In this document: one piece after another, positions 24,656-32,909 of the stretch | Numbering within the stretch: the stretch's first letter is position 1 | Layout: each line of letters starts with the position of its first letter | Assembly: GCA_963826035.1 (NCBI GenBank) | Contig: CAWGVZ010000010.1 | Span: 1,612,001-1,676,000, forward strand | DNA from: Actinophytocola sp963826035 | GTDB taxonomy: Bacteria; Actinomycetota; Actinomycetes; Mycobacteriales; Pseudonocardiaceae | Length of the DNA: 64,000 nucleotides | Direction: 5' to 3' | Notes under the pieces: model-generated | What the model saw: the letters and a program-made list of their open reading frames with translations, nothing else | Database searches by the model: none | What the model was told of the DNA's origin: nothing | Translations under genes and position numbers: made by a program

Positions 24656-25452
24656 GCGGCTATCCCCGCCAGCCATTCCGTGAACCGGCCCCGGTCGCGG
24701 CTCACCGCGTCCCACTCCCGGTAGGCGTCGTTGTCGCGGTCGTAGTAGGCGAGCGCGTAGGACGGGGCCGCGCCGCCCGGCACGAGCGCCACAGCGGTCA
24801 CCACCCAGGACGGCAGCACCACGGCGTTCGGCAGCTGGTCGAACTCGTCGACGATCTCCTCGACCGTGACGAGCGAACGGTCGGCCGCCAACACGGCCTC
24901 CTTCTGCACGCCGGAGAGCCCCCAGAACTGGACGTTGCCCGCGCGGTCGGCGCGCTGTGCGTGCACGATCGCCACGTCGGGGTTGAGTGCCGGCACGGCC
25001 GCCAGTTCCTCGCCGGTGAACGGGCAGGTGACCGTCTTGATGGTGTCCGTGTACTTCGCGAGGTCGGTGCCCTCGTAACCGCGCAGCACGGCGAACGGCA
25101 GCCCGGACGCGCCGGCCACGTAGCGGTTCGCCATGCCGGCGTGGCTGTGTTCCTCCAGTTCCAGTGGCACCGGCCAGTCGTGCTCGACCGCGTCCCGCAT
25201 CCGGTGCAGCGAGCCGACGCCGGGGTTGCCGCCCCACGAGAACACCAGCTTCCGCGCGCAGCCGGCGCCGATCAGCTGGTCGTACACGATGTCGGGGGTC
25301 ATCCGGACGAGCGTCAGGTCCCGGCGGCGCTGGCGGATGATCTCGTGCCCGGCGCGCGTGGGGATGAGATGGGTGAATCCCTCCATTGCGACGGTGTCAC
25401 CGTCACGCACCAGCTCGGCAACGCCTTCGGCCAGGTCAACCAGCTCTGCCAC
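24652..25452 (-). CDS. pcaI: 3-oxoadipate CoA-transferase subunit A
   Basis: A 266-residue alpha subunit partner of PcaJ. It has VRDGDTVAMEGFTHLIPTRA, LTLVRMTPDIVYDQLIGAGC, FSWGGNPGVGSLHR and LNPDVAIVHAQRADRAGNVQFWG, the class I family landmarks. GTG at 25452 is preferred because GGAG lies eight bases upstream; a longer frame would include the operator-like palindrome. It is first in the leftward pca operon, whose promoter must lie in the 25453-25617 divergent region. The assignment to 3-oxoadipate rests on the pcaHG neighbours. Confidence 0.85.
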   Translation of the reverse strand: MAELVDLAEGVAELVRDGDTVAMEGFTHLIPTRAGHEIIRQRRRDLTLVRMTPDIVYDQLIGAGCARKLVFSWGGNPGVGSLHRMRDAVEHDWPVPLELEEHSHAGMANRYVAGASGLPFAVLRGYEGTDLAKYTDTIKTVTCPFTGEELAAVPALNPDVAIVHAQRADRAGNVQFWGLSGVQKEAVLAADRSLVTVEEIVDEFDQLPNAVVLPSWVVTAVALVPGGAAPSYALAYYDRDNDAYREWDAVSRDRGRFTEWLAGIAA

Positions 25453-25466
25453 GCCGAGATCTCCCT

Positions 25467-25489
25467 GTTCGCAGTACGAACTTGCGTTC
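25467..25489. promoter_or_regulatory. IclR-type operator candidates upstream of pcaI
   Basis: GTTCG-CAGTA-CGAAC (25467-25481) and the overlapping GAAC-TTGC-GTTC (25478-25489) share arms. They lie 15-37 bases upstream of the pcaI start. PcaR/PcaU-class IclR proteins bind repeated GTTCG/CGAAC-like words (established), so this is the best candidate for autoregulation of the operon. Confidence 0.6.
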
Positions 25490-25556
25490 TCTCTTCGCAC
25501 AATAGGTAGCCCGATACTCAGCGTCAATCATTGACGGTGGAACTATCGCCCTCTAC

Positions 25557-25571
25557 GTTCTCCTGGAGAAC
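25557..25571. promoter_or_regulatory. Perfect 15-bp palindrome upstream of the importer operon
   Basis: GTTCTCC-T-GGAGAAC lies 46 bases before the start of the divergent lipoprotein gene. It shares the GTTC/GAAC arms with the pcaI-side sites, so one regulator could control both directions. Confidence 0.5.
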
Positions 25572-25617
25572 GAGCGTGCGATCTCCGAACGGTCCCCCCA
25601 GAGATGGAGTCCCGCGG

Positions 25618-26583
25618 ATGCGACGACACCTCACCGCTCTCCTGGCTCTGCTGTTGACGCCGACGCTGCTGGCAACCGCGTGCGGCTCGGACTCGGGACA
25701 GGAGACCGCGGCCCCCGGCGAACCCGACCAGGTCAAGGTCGGCGTCATTCCCATCCTGGACGTGGCCCCCATCTACCTGGGCGTCGAGCAGGGCTTCTTC
25801 AGCGAGCGGGACATCGAGCTGGAGCTGACGCAGGCCGAGGGCGGCGCGGCGATCGTCCCGGCCGTGGTCAGCGGGCAGTACCAGTTCGGGTTCAGCAACG
25901 TGATCTCGCTGCTGCTCGCGCACTCGCAGGACCTGCCGGTGAAGGTGGTCAGCAACGGCAACAACTCGACGGGCGTGGACGGCCAGGACTTCGCCGCGCT
26001 GATGGTGCGGGGGGACAGTCCCATCCAGACGGCCGCCGACCTGGAGGGCAAGACGGTCGCGGCGAACACGCTGGAGAACATCGTCGACACCAGCGTTCGC
26101 GCGTCGGTCCGCAACGCCGGCGGCGACCCGACGAAGGTGAAGTTCACACAGCTGCCGTTCCCCGAGCAGCCGGCCGCGTTGGAGCAGGGACAGGTCGACG
26201 CGGTGTTCGTGGTCGAGCCGTTCCAGCAGGCGGTGCTCGCCGCGGGTGGGCGCAAGATCGCCTCGAGCTACGTGGACGCCGCGCCGAACCTCACGGTGGC
26301 CACATACTTCGCCTCGAACCAGCTGGTGGCCGAGAACCCGGACCTGGTGCGCCGGTTCACCGAAGCCATGCAGGAGTCGCTGTCCTATGCGGACAGTCAC
26401 CCGGAGGAGGCACGGGCGATCATCGCGAGCTACACGGAGATCGCGCCGGAGACGATCGCCCAACTGACGCTGCCGAAGTGGCCGGCCGAGATCAACCGGG
26501 ACTCGGTCGAGGCGCTCGCCGAGCTGGCGGTCGAGGACGGCCTGCTCACCGAACCCGCTGACCTGGACGCGCTCCTGCCGTGA
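25618..26583 (+). CDS. ABC importer substrate-binding lipoprotein (NMT1/SsuA type)
   Basis: A 321-residue lipoprotein. The signal peptide MRRHLTALLALLLTPTLLATAC ends at a lipobox-like Cys at about 22. The mature domain has VKVGVIPILDVAPIYLGVEQ, then FFSERDIELELTQAEGG, GQYQFGFSNVISLL, LEGKTVAANTLENIVDTSVR and GQVDAVFVVEPFQQAV, the pattern of SsuA/TauA/ThiY-type binding proteins. ATG at 25618 has GGAG eight bases upstream. It begins the rightward operon opposite pcaI, so an aromatic carboxylate or related compound is the likely ligand; that is inference. The protein is anchored outside the membrane. Confidence 0.88.
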   Translation: MRRHLTALLALLLTPTLLATACGSDSGQETAAPGEPDQVKVGVIPILDVAPIYLGVEQGFFSERDIELELTQAEGGAAIVPAVVSGQYQFGFSNVISLLLAHSQDLPVKVVSNGNNSTGVDGQDFAALMVRGDSPIQTAADLEGKTVAANTLENIVDTSVRASVRNAGGDPTKVKFTQLPFPEQPAALEQGQVDAVFVVEPFQQAVLAAGGRKIASSYVDAAPNLTVATYFASNQLVAENPDLVRRFTEAMQESLSYADSHPEEARAIIASYTEIAPETIAQLTLPKWPAEINRDSVEALAELAVEDGLLTEPADLDALLP

Positions 26584-27344
26584 GACTGCTGCTCGGGTTG
26601 GCGGGTCTGCTCGGCTTCGGCGTACTGCTGGAGCTGATACCCCGGCTCGGCCTGGTGTCGGACCGGTTCGTGCCGCCCACCAGCCGGATACTGGCCGACC
26701 TGGCCGAACAGGCGGCCGACCAGCAGTTCTGGCTCGCCGTGGCGGACACTGTCCGTACGTGGCTGTTCGGCCTGGTGCTCGCGGTCGTGGCCGGGGTCGT
26801 GGTCGGCGTGGTGCTCGGTTCCGTGCCCCTGCTGCGCGCGGCCACGTCGTCGACCATCGAGTTCCTCCGGCCGATCCCCTCGGTCGCGCTGATCCCGCTG
26901 GTGGTGGTGCTGTACGGCTCCACGGTCACCTCGACGCTCGTGCTGGTGGTGTACGCGGCGTTCTGGCAGGTGCTCATCCAGGTGCTGTACGGGGTGGCGG
27001 ACGTGGACCCGGTGGCGCGCGACACGGCCGCCAGCTACCGCCTGGGCCGCTGGACGCGGGTGCGGTACCTGATCTGGCCGACCGCGTTGCCGTACGTCAT
27101 GACGGGCGTTCGCCTGGCCGCCACGGTCGCGCTCATCCTCACGATCACCGGTGAGCTGGTGATCGGCACCCCCGGCCTCGGCCGGGAGATCGCGAACGCC
27201 AGAGCCAGCGGCGCCGTGCCCGCCATGTACGCGCTCATCGTGGTCACCGGCGTACTCGGCGTGGTGGCCAACCTGCTCACACGGACCGCCGAACGCCGCG
27301 TCCTCGCCTGGCACCCGGCACAGCGCGCGGAGGTCCCGGTATGA
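26580..27344 (+). CDS. ABC importer permease 1 (SsuC/TauC type)
   Basis: A 254-residue membrane protein with about six helices, starting with GTG that overlaps the preceding stop (GTGA). The binding-protein-dependent (EAA) loop is at about residues 139-160: VDPVARDTAASYRLGRWTRV. Other family blocks are EFLRPIPSVALIPLVVVLYG and GELVIGTPGLGREIANA. It is followed by a decayed permease copy whose C-terminal half nearly duplicates this gene's end, and then by a second intact permease. Two different permeases in one operon suggest a heterodimeric importer. Confidence 0.88.
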   Translation: MRLLLGLAGLLGFGVLLELIPRLGLVSDRFVPPTSRILADLAEQAADQQFWLAVADTVRTWLFGLVLAVVAGVVVGVVLGSVPLLRAATSSTIEFLRPIPSVALIPLVVVLYGSTVTSTLVLVVYAAFWQVLIQVLYGVADVDPVARDTAASYRLGRWTRVRYLIWPTALPYVMTGVRLAATVALILTITGELVIGTPGLGREIANARASGAVPAMYALIVVTGVLGVVANLLTRTAERRVLAWHPAQRAEVPV

Positions 27345-27610
27345 GGTCCGTCCCGCTCGCCCTCGGCCTCCCGTGGTTCGGCCCGCGCATGGCCGACGAC
27401 GTACTGCCCAGCCACACGCGCCCGGCCATCGGCTACCTGACCGCGCTGGTGACGGGCATCGCGCTCATCCTCACGATCACCGGTGAGCTGGTGATCGGCG
27501 CCATGCCCGCCATGTACGCGCTCATCGTGATCACCGGCCTGCTCACGCGGACCGCCGAACGCCGCGTCCTCGCCTGGCACCCGGCACAGTGCGCGGAGGT
27601 CCCGGTATGA
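27341..27610 (+). pseudogene. Chimeric, internally deleted permease remnant
   Basis: An 89-codon open frame. Its start (MRSVPLALGLP, then WFGPRMADDVLPSHTRPAIGY) copies the N-terminal region of the permease at 27607, with a deletion. Its end (ALILTITGELVIG, then PAMYALIV and LLTRTAERRVLAWHPAQ) copies the C-terminus of the permease at 26580, also with deletions. Only fragments of transmembrane helices and no EAA loop remain, so it cannot be a working permease. The best explanation is unequal crossing-over between tandem permease genes followed by in-frame deletions. It retains the ATGA overlaps on both sides, so the operon is still translationally coupled through it. Confidence 0.8.
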
Positions 27611-28371
27611 GGTCCGTCCTGCTCGCGCTCGGCCTGCCGGTCGTGCTCGTGGTGATCTGGTGGTTCGCCAGCGCCGGGAGCACGGACTTCTACTTCCCGC
27701 CGCTCGCCAAGATCGTCGAGGTCTTCCCCGACACGTGGTTCGGCCCGCGCATGGTCGACGACGTGCTGCCGAGCCTCGCGCGGCTGGCCATCGGCTACCT
27801 TGCGGCACTCGTGGCGGGCGTCGCGCTCGGCATGCTCATCGGTTCGAACCGCTGGGTGCGGGCGCTCACCGAGCCGCTGCTGGAGTTCCTGCGTGCCGTG
27901 CCGCCGCCCGTGCTGGTCCCGATCCTCATGCTCATGGCCGGCATCGGCGACCTGATGAAGGTGCTGGTGATCGCCACCGGCTGCCTGTGGCCGGTGCTGC
28001 TGAACACGGTCGAGGGGGTGCGCGGGGTCGACCAGGTGCTGGCCGACACCTGCCGCAGCTACCGCATCCGCGGCCGGCTGCGCCTGTGGCACCTGGTGCT
28101 GCGCGGCGCGAGCCCGCAGATCGTCACGGGCGCGCGGCAGGCCCTGTCGATCGGCATCATCCTCATGGTCATCAGCGAGATGTTCGCGGCCAGCAGCGGG
28201 TTGGGGTTCACGGTCATCCAGTTCAAGGACGGCTTCCGCATTCCGCAGATGTGGTCGGGCGTGATTCTCTTGGGACTGCTGGGTGTGCTGCTGTCGCTGG
28301 TGTTCCGGCTGGTCGAGCGTCGCGTGCTCGGGTGGTACCACGGACTGCGCGCCGTACAGAAGGAGCGCTGA
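27607..28371 (+). CDS. ABC importer permease 2 (SsuC/TauC type)
   Basis: A 254-residue membrane protein with a hydrophobic N-terminal helix (VVLVVIWWFAS), WVRALTEPLLEFLRAVPPPV, the EAA loop GVDQVLADTCRSYRIRGRLR and LSIGIILMVISEMFAASSGL. It is homologous to but clearly different from permease 1. ATG at 27607 overlaps the stop of the chimeric remnant, and its own stop overlaps the ATPase start (TGATG). It forms the second half of the importer channel. Confidence 0.9.
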   Translation: MRSVLLALGLPVVLVVIWWFASAGSTDFYFPPLAKIVEVFPDTWFGPRMVDDVLPSLARLAIGYLAALVAGVALGMLIGSNRWVRALTEPLLEFLRAVPPPVLVPILMLMAGIGDLMKVLVIATGCLWPVLLNTVEGVRGVDQVLADTCRSYRIRGRLRLWHLVLRGASPQIVTGARQALSIGIILMVISEMFAASSGLGFTVIQFKDGFRIPQMWSGVILLGLLGVLLSLVFRLVERRVLGWYHGLRAVQKER

Positions 28372-29138
28372 TGCTCACCGTCTCTTCGCTGCACAAGACT
28401 TATGGCACCCGGCCGGCCATCGGCGAGGTGTCCTTCGCCGTGGAGGACGGCAGTTTTGTGTGCGTGGTCGGCCCGTCCGGCTGCGGCAAGACCACCCTGT
28501 TGCGGTGTATGGCCGGGCTTCTGCCGCCGACCTCGGGCACGGTCACCATGAACGACACCCCGGTGACCGGCCCGCCGGAAGGCGTGGCCGTGGTGTTCCA
28601 GGAGTACGGCCGCAGCCTGTTCCCCTGGCTGCGGGTGACGGAGAACGTCGAACTGCCGCTGCGCGCGGCCGGAATGGCGCGGACGGCGCGGCGCGAACTG
28701 GTGGGCGAGGCCCTCGACGCGGTCGGCCTCGGCGACTCGCGGACCGCGTACCCGTGGCAGCTGTCCGGCGGCATGCAACAGCGGGTGGCGATCGCGCGGG
28801 CCATCGCGTTCCAGCCGCGCGTGCTGCTGATGGACGAGCCGTTCGCCGCCGTGGACGCGCAGACCAGGGCCGACCTGGAGGACCTGGTCCGGACGGTGTG
28901 GCAGCGCCTGGAACTGACGGTCGTGTTCGTCACCCACGACATCGACGAGTCCGTCTACTTGGGACAGCGGGTCATCATGCTGTCGGCCGCGCCGACGTCG
29001 GTGGCCGAGGACCTCGCTATCGACCTGCCGGCCGAACGGGACCAGCTGACCACGCGGGCCCTGCCGCGCTTCGCCGAGCTGCGAACCCAGGTCTACGCCC
29101 AGATCCAGAAGTCCAAATTGGAGGGAGATCCGTCGTGA
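28371..29138 (+). CDS. ABC importer ATPase (SsuB/TauB type)
   Basis: A 255-residue ATPase with Walker A GPSGCGKTT (about 35-43), Q-loop VVFQEYGRSLFPWL, signature LSGGMQQRVAIARAIA, Walker B VLLMDEPFAAVDA and H-loop VFVTHDIDESVYLG. The Q-loop, FQEYGRSLFPWLRV, is that of the nitrate/sulfonate/taurine importer family, which also includes aromatic-acid importers. It energises the two-permease importer encoded upstream. Its stop overlaps the dehydrogenase start (GTGA), linking uptake and catabolism in one transcript. Confidence 0.92.
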   Translation: MLTVSSLHKTYGTRPAIGEVSFAVEDGSFVCVVGPSGCGKTTLLRCMAGLLPPTSGTVTMNDTPVTGPPEGVAVVFQEYGRSLFPWLRVTENVELPLRAAGMARTARRELVGEALDAVGLGDSRTAYPWQLSGGMQQRVAIARAIAFQPRVLLMDEPFAAVDAQTRADLEDLVRTVWQRLELTVVFVTHDIDESVYLGQRVIMLSAAPTSVAEDLAIDLPAERDQLTTRALPRFAELRTQVYAQIQKSKLEGDPS

Positions 29139-30571
29139 TCCTCGACCCCGCCGCGCTGACCGGCAATGTCTACAGTGGCGGCGGCACCGCAACCATCGTG
29201 GCCCCGGCCACCGGCGACGAGCTGTGCACGACCTGCGTGGCGGACGCCGAGGACGTGGCGCGGGCCTGCGTGGCCGCGCAGGCCGCGCAGCGCGACTGGG
29301 CGAAGGCCACCTTCGAGGAGCGGGCGGCCGTGCTGCGCCGCGCCGGCGCGCTGATCGAGGAGCACGCGGAGGAGCTGCAGGGCTGGGTCGTCCGCGAGAC
29401 GGGCGCGGTCGACGGTATGGCGGCGTTCGCCGTCGGTGTCGCGGCGCAGGAGTGTTACGAGGCGGCGGCGCTCGCGTCCCGCTCCCCCGGCGAGATCCTG
29501 CCGACCAACCAGCCGCGGCTGTCGCTGCTGCGCCGGGTCCCGGTGGGCGTGGTGGGCGTGATCTCGCCGTTCAACGTGCCGCTCATCCTGTCGATCCGGT
29601 CTGTGGCCCCGGCACTCGCGCTCGGCAACGCCGTGGTGCTCAAGCCCGACGTGCGCACGCCGGTGAGCGGCGGGTTCGCCATCGCGCGGATCCTGGCCGA
29701 GGCGGGCCTGCCCGACCGGCTGCTGCACGTGCTGCCGGGCGGCGCGGAGACGGGCAGCGCGCTGGTGGCCGATCCGCGGGTGCGGGTCATCTCGTTCACC
29801 GGCTCCACCCGCACCGGCCGCGCGGTGGCCGAGCTGGCGGCGCGGCACCTCAAGCGCGTGCACCTGGAGCTGGGCGGCAACTCGGCGCTCATCGTGCTGG
29901 ACGACGTGGACGTCGAGCGCGCGGCGTCGGCCGCCGCCTGGGGTTCCTACCTGCACCAGGGACAGATCTGCATGACCACCGGCCGGCACCTGGTGCACGA
30001 GCGCATCGCCGGGTCCTATGTGGAGGCACTGGCCGCGCACGCCGACGCGTTGCCCGTCGGCGATCCGGCCACCGGGCACGTGGCGCTCGGCCCGCTGATC
30101 GACGCCGGCCAGCGTGACAAGGTGCACGCGCTCGTCACGTCCAGTGTGGACGCCGGCGCACGGCTGGCGGCCGGCGGCACCTACGAGGGCCTGTTCTACC
30201 GGCCGACCGTGCTCGACGACGTCCGCACGGACATGCCGGCGTACGCGAACGAGGTGTTCGGCCCGGTTGCGCCCGTGGTCCGGTTCGCCGACGCGGCGGA
30301 GGCCGTGCGGCTGGCGGCGGCGAGCGAGTACGGCCTGTCCCTGTCGATCCTGACGGGCGATGCCATGCGTGGACTCGCGCTGGCTGAACAGATCCCGACG
30401 GGCATCGTGCATATCAACGACCAGACGGTGAACGATGAGGCGGTGGCGCCGTTCGGCGGCGTGCTCGACTCCGGCACGGGCGCCCGGTTCGGCGGTTCGG
30501 CCAACCTCGACGCGTTCACCGACTCGCGGTGGATCACGCTGCGCGGCGAGATCGCGGAGTATCCTTTCTGA
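29135..30571 (+). CDS. Aldehyde dehydrogenase (benzaldehyde/vanillin type)
   Basis: A 478-residue NAD(P)-dependent aldehyde dehydrogenase. It has ISPFNVPLILSIRSVAPALA, KPDVRTPVSGG, FTGSTRTGRAVAELAA, the general-base glutamate in LELGGNS, the catalytic Cys in HQGQICMTTGR, and PTVLDDVRTDMPAYANEVFGP (split by family spacing). The ICMTTGR loop and the PFNVPL block resemble benzaldehyde and vanillin dehydrogenases. GTG at 29135 overlaps the ATPase stop and has GGAGGGAGA upstream. It probably oxidises 4-hydroxybenzaldehyde or vanillin-like aldehydes to the acid used by the next enzyme; the exact substrate is inference. Confidence 0.88.
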   Translation: MILDPAALTGNVYSGGGTATIVAPATGDELCTTCVADAEDVARACVAAQAAQRDWAKATFEERAAVLRRAGALIEEHAEELQGWVVRETGAVDGMAAFAVGVAAQECYEAAALASRSPGEILPTNQPRLSLLRRVPVGVVGVISPFNVPLILSIRSVAPALALGNAVVLKPDVRTPVSGGFAIARILAEAGLPDRLLHVLPGGAETGSALVADPRVRVISFTGSTRTGRAVAELAARHLKRVHLELGGNSALIVLDDVDVERAASAAAWGSYLHQGQICMTTGRHLVHERIAGSYVEALAAHADALPVGDPATGHVALGPLIDAGQRDKVHALVTSSVDAGARLAAGGTYEGLFYRPTVLDDVRTDMPAYANEVFGPVAPVVRFADAAEAVRLAAASEYGLSLSILTGDAMRGLALAEQIPTGIVHINDQTVNDEAVAPFGGVLDSGTGARFGGSANLDAFTDSRWITLRGEIAEYPF

Positions 30572-31758
30572 TGCTTCGAACCCAGATCGCGATCGTCGGG
30601 GCAGGTCCGGCCGGCCTGCTTCTCGCACACCTGCTGCATCTGCACGGCATCGACTCGGTCGTGCTCGAACGCCAGACCCGCCAGCACATCGAGCAGCGCA
30701 TCCGCGCCGGCGTGCTCGAGCAGGGCACGGTCGACCTGCTGACCAAGGTGGGCCTGGCCGACCGGCTGCACCGCGAACGCCTGGCGCACCACGGCGTTGA
30801 ACTGCTGTTCGACGGCGTCGGCCACCGGGTGCCGCTCGCCGAGCTGGCCGGCCGGGAACTGACCATCTACGGCCAGCACGAACTGGTCAGGGACCTGGTG
30901 GCGGCGCGCCTGGACACCGGCCGGTCGCTGCTGTTCGAGGCGCCGGTGGTCGACATCGAGGGTGTCGACGGTGACTCCCCCGTGGTCCGCTATGTCCACC
31001 GCGGACAGACCGAGGAACTGCACTGCGACTACGTGGTCGGCTGCGACGGGTTCCACGGCGTGAGCAGGCCGGCCGCGGGCGCCGCGCTCACCACTTTCGA
31101 GCACGTCTACCCGTTCGCGTGGCTCGGGGTACTGGCTGAGGTGGCGCCGTCGTCCGAGGAGCTGATCTACGCCTCGCACGAGCGCGGGTTCGCGCTGCAC
31201 AGCATGCGCTCGCCGACCGTGACTCGGCTCTACCTGCAGGTTTCCCCCGACGAGGACCTGGCGAACTGGCCGGACGAGCGGATCTGGGCGGAGCTGCGCA
31301 CCCGGCTCGCCCGCCACGACGGGTTCGAGTTGGCGGACGGCCCGATCGTGGACCGGTCGATCACCGCGCTGCGCAGCTTCGTGGTGGAGCCGATGCGCCG
31401 CGGCCGCCTGTTCCTGGCGGGCGACGCGGCGCACATCGTGCCGGCCACCGGCGCGAAGGGGCTGAACCTGGCGGTGGTGGACGTGGCCGTGCTGGCCGAC
31501 GCGCTACGCGGCTGGTACGCGTCTCGGGACGCGACCGGACTGGACTCCTACTCGGCCACCTGCCTGTCGCGGATCTGGCGGGTGCAGCATTTCTCGTGGT
31601 GGATGACCTCCATGCTGCACGGCGGTCCGGACGAGGACCCCTTCGCCCGGCGACTGCGCCACGCCCAGCTCGAGTACCTCACCAGCTCGACCGCGGCGGC
31701 GACGTCGTTCGCGGAGAACTACGTCGGTCTGCCCTTCCCGGAAGGAGTTATGCCTTGA
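30571..31758 (+). CDS. pobA: 4-hydroxybenzoate 3-monooxygenase
   Basis: A 395-residue FAD enzyme converting 4-hydroxybenzoate to protocatechuate, the substrate of PcaHG. It has FAD motif GAGPAGLLLAHLL, ERQTRQHIEQRIRAGVLEQG, the GCDGFHGVSR motif, HVYPFAWLGVLAEV, RSFVVEPMRRGRLFLAGDAA, HIVPATGAKGLNLA, FSWWMTSMLH and AENYVGLPF. Substrate-site residues equivalent to Tyr201, Ser212, Tyr222 and Tyr385 of the Pseudomonas enzyme appear kept (LIYA, LHSMRS, RLYLQV, ENYVG), but Pro293 is replaced by Ala (HIVPAT). ATG at 30571 overlaps the dehydrogenase stop (TGATG). Length is normal. Confidence 0.94.
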   Translation: MLRTQIAIVGAGPAGLLLAHLLHLHGIDSVVLERQTRQHIEQRIRAGVLEQGTVDLLTKVGLADRLHRERLAHHGVELLFDGVGHRVPLAELAGRELTIYGQHELVRDLVAARLDTGRSLLFEAPVVDIEGVDGDSPVVRYVHRGQTEELHCDYVVGCDGFHGVSRPAAGAALTTFEHVYPFAWLGVLAEVAPSSEELIYASHERGFALHSMRSPTVTRLYLQVSPDEDLANWPDERIWAELRTRLARHDGFELADGPIVDRSITALRSFVVEPMRRGRLFLAGDAAHIVPATGAKGLNLAVVDVAVLADALRGWYASRDATGLDSYSATCLSRIWRVQHFSWWMTSMLHGGPDEDPFARRLRHAQLEYLTSSTAAATSFAENYVGLPFPEGVMP

Positions 31759-32876
31759 CCGTACGAGACCTACCGCCCTTTCGCGCCGACCACGTCGGCA
31801 GTCTGCTACGACCGGCCGCGTTGCTGGCCGCCCGCCAGGACCACGCCAGTCGGCGACTGTCCGCCGAGGACCTGCGCGAGGTGGAGGACGCGGCCATCCG
31901 CGAGGTGGTCGCCCTGCAGGCGACGGCCGGGCTGCGCTCGGCCACCGACGGCGAGTTCCGGCGGACCTCCTGGCACATGGACTTCATCTACCGGCTCGGC
32001 GGTATCAGCAGCTCCGACGAGTCGATCAAGGTGAAGTTCCAGAACGCCGACGGGCAGATCGAGTTCAACACCGCGGCGTTGCATGTGGACGGTCCAGTTC
32101 GCTTGCGGGAGACCATCTTCGCCGACGACTTCACGTTCCTGAAGTCGGTGACCGGTTCGGCCGTCACGCCGAAACTGACCATCCCGTCGCCCAGCATGGT
32201 CCACTACCGGGGCGGTCCGGCCGCTCTGGATCCGGCCGTGTACCCGGACGAGGAACAGTTCTGGCACGACTTGTCCGCCGCGTACGCACAGCAGGTGCGC
32301 GCGGTTTCCGAGTTGGGCTGCCGGTACCTGCAGCTGGACGACACGAGCCTCGCGTACCTGAACGACCCGGCGCAGCGCGCCGAGCTGAACGCCCGAGGCG
32401 ACGACGCGGAACACCAACACCTCCGTTACATCAAGCAGATCAACGCGGCGCTGGCCGATCGCCCGGCTGACCTGCGCGTCACCACCCACATGTGCCGAGG
32501 CAACTTCCGCTCGTCGTGGGCGGCCGAGGGCGGCTACGACTTCGTGGCTGAGGCCCTGTTCTCCGAACTGGCGGTAGACGGCTTCTTCCTGGAGTACGAC
32601 GACCCGCGCTCGGGCAGCTTCGCCCCGCTGCGGTTCGTGCCGCCGGGCAAGCAGGTGGTGCTCGGCCTGATCACCACGAAGCGCGGCGAACTGGAGAACA
32701 AGGACGACGTGAAGCGCCGGATCGACGAGGCGGCCAAGTACGTGCCGCTGGAGCAGCTGTGCCTGTCCCCGCAGTGCGGGTTCTCCTCCACAGTGGACGG
32801 CAACGTCCTCACCCGCGACGAGCAGTTGGCCAAGCTGGCCCTGATCGTGGAGATCGCGGAGGAGGTCTGGGGCTAG
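31755..32876 (+). CDS. MetE-like (cobalamin-independent methionine synthase C-terminal) methyltransferase
   Basis: A 373-residue zinc methyltransferase-fold protein. It starts FRADHVGSLLRPAAL, then ATDGEFRRTSWHMDF, LQLDDTSLAYLND, the zinc-site His-Cys in TTHMCRGNFRS, VLGLITTKRGELENKDDVKR (YxjG-like) and the final Cys in LCLSPQCGFSST. It is the stand-alone C-terminal MetE domain, about half the length of MetE. TTG at 31755 is supported by GAAGGAG seven bases upstream and overlaps the pobA stop (TTGA). In an aromatic operon it might accept methyl groups from demethylation of methoxylated aromatics or recycle methyl-folate; that is inference. Confidence 0.83.
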   Translation: MTVRDLPPFRADHVGSLLRPAALLAARQDHASRRLSAEDLREVEDAAIREVVALQATAGLRSATDGEFRRTSWHMDFIYRLGGISSSDESIKVKFQNADGQIEFNTAALHVDGPVRLRETIFADDFTFLKSVTGSAVTPKLTIPSPSMVHYRGGPAALDPAVYPDEEQFWHDLSAAYAQQVRAVSELGCRYLQLDDTSLAYLNDPAQRAELNARGDDAEHQHLRYIKQINAALADRPADLRVTTHMCRGNFRSSWAAEGGYDFVAEALFSELAVDGFFLEYDDPRSGSFAPLRFVPPGKQVVLGLITTKRGELENKDDVKRRIDEAAKYVPLEQLCLSPQCGFSSTVDGNVLTRDEQLAKLALIVEIAEEVWG

Positions 32877-32909
32877 ATCATTGGGTGCGTCCCGCCTTAC
32901 CGTGGTGCC

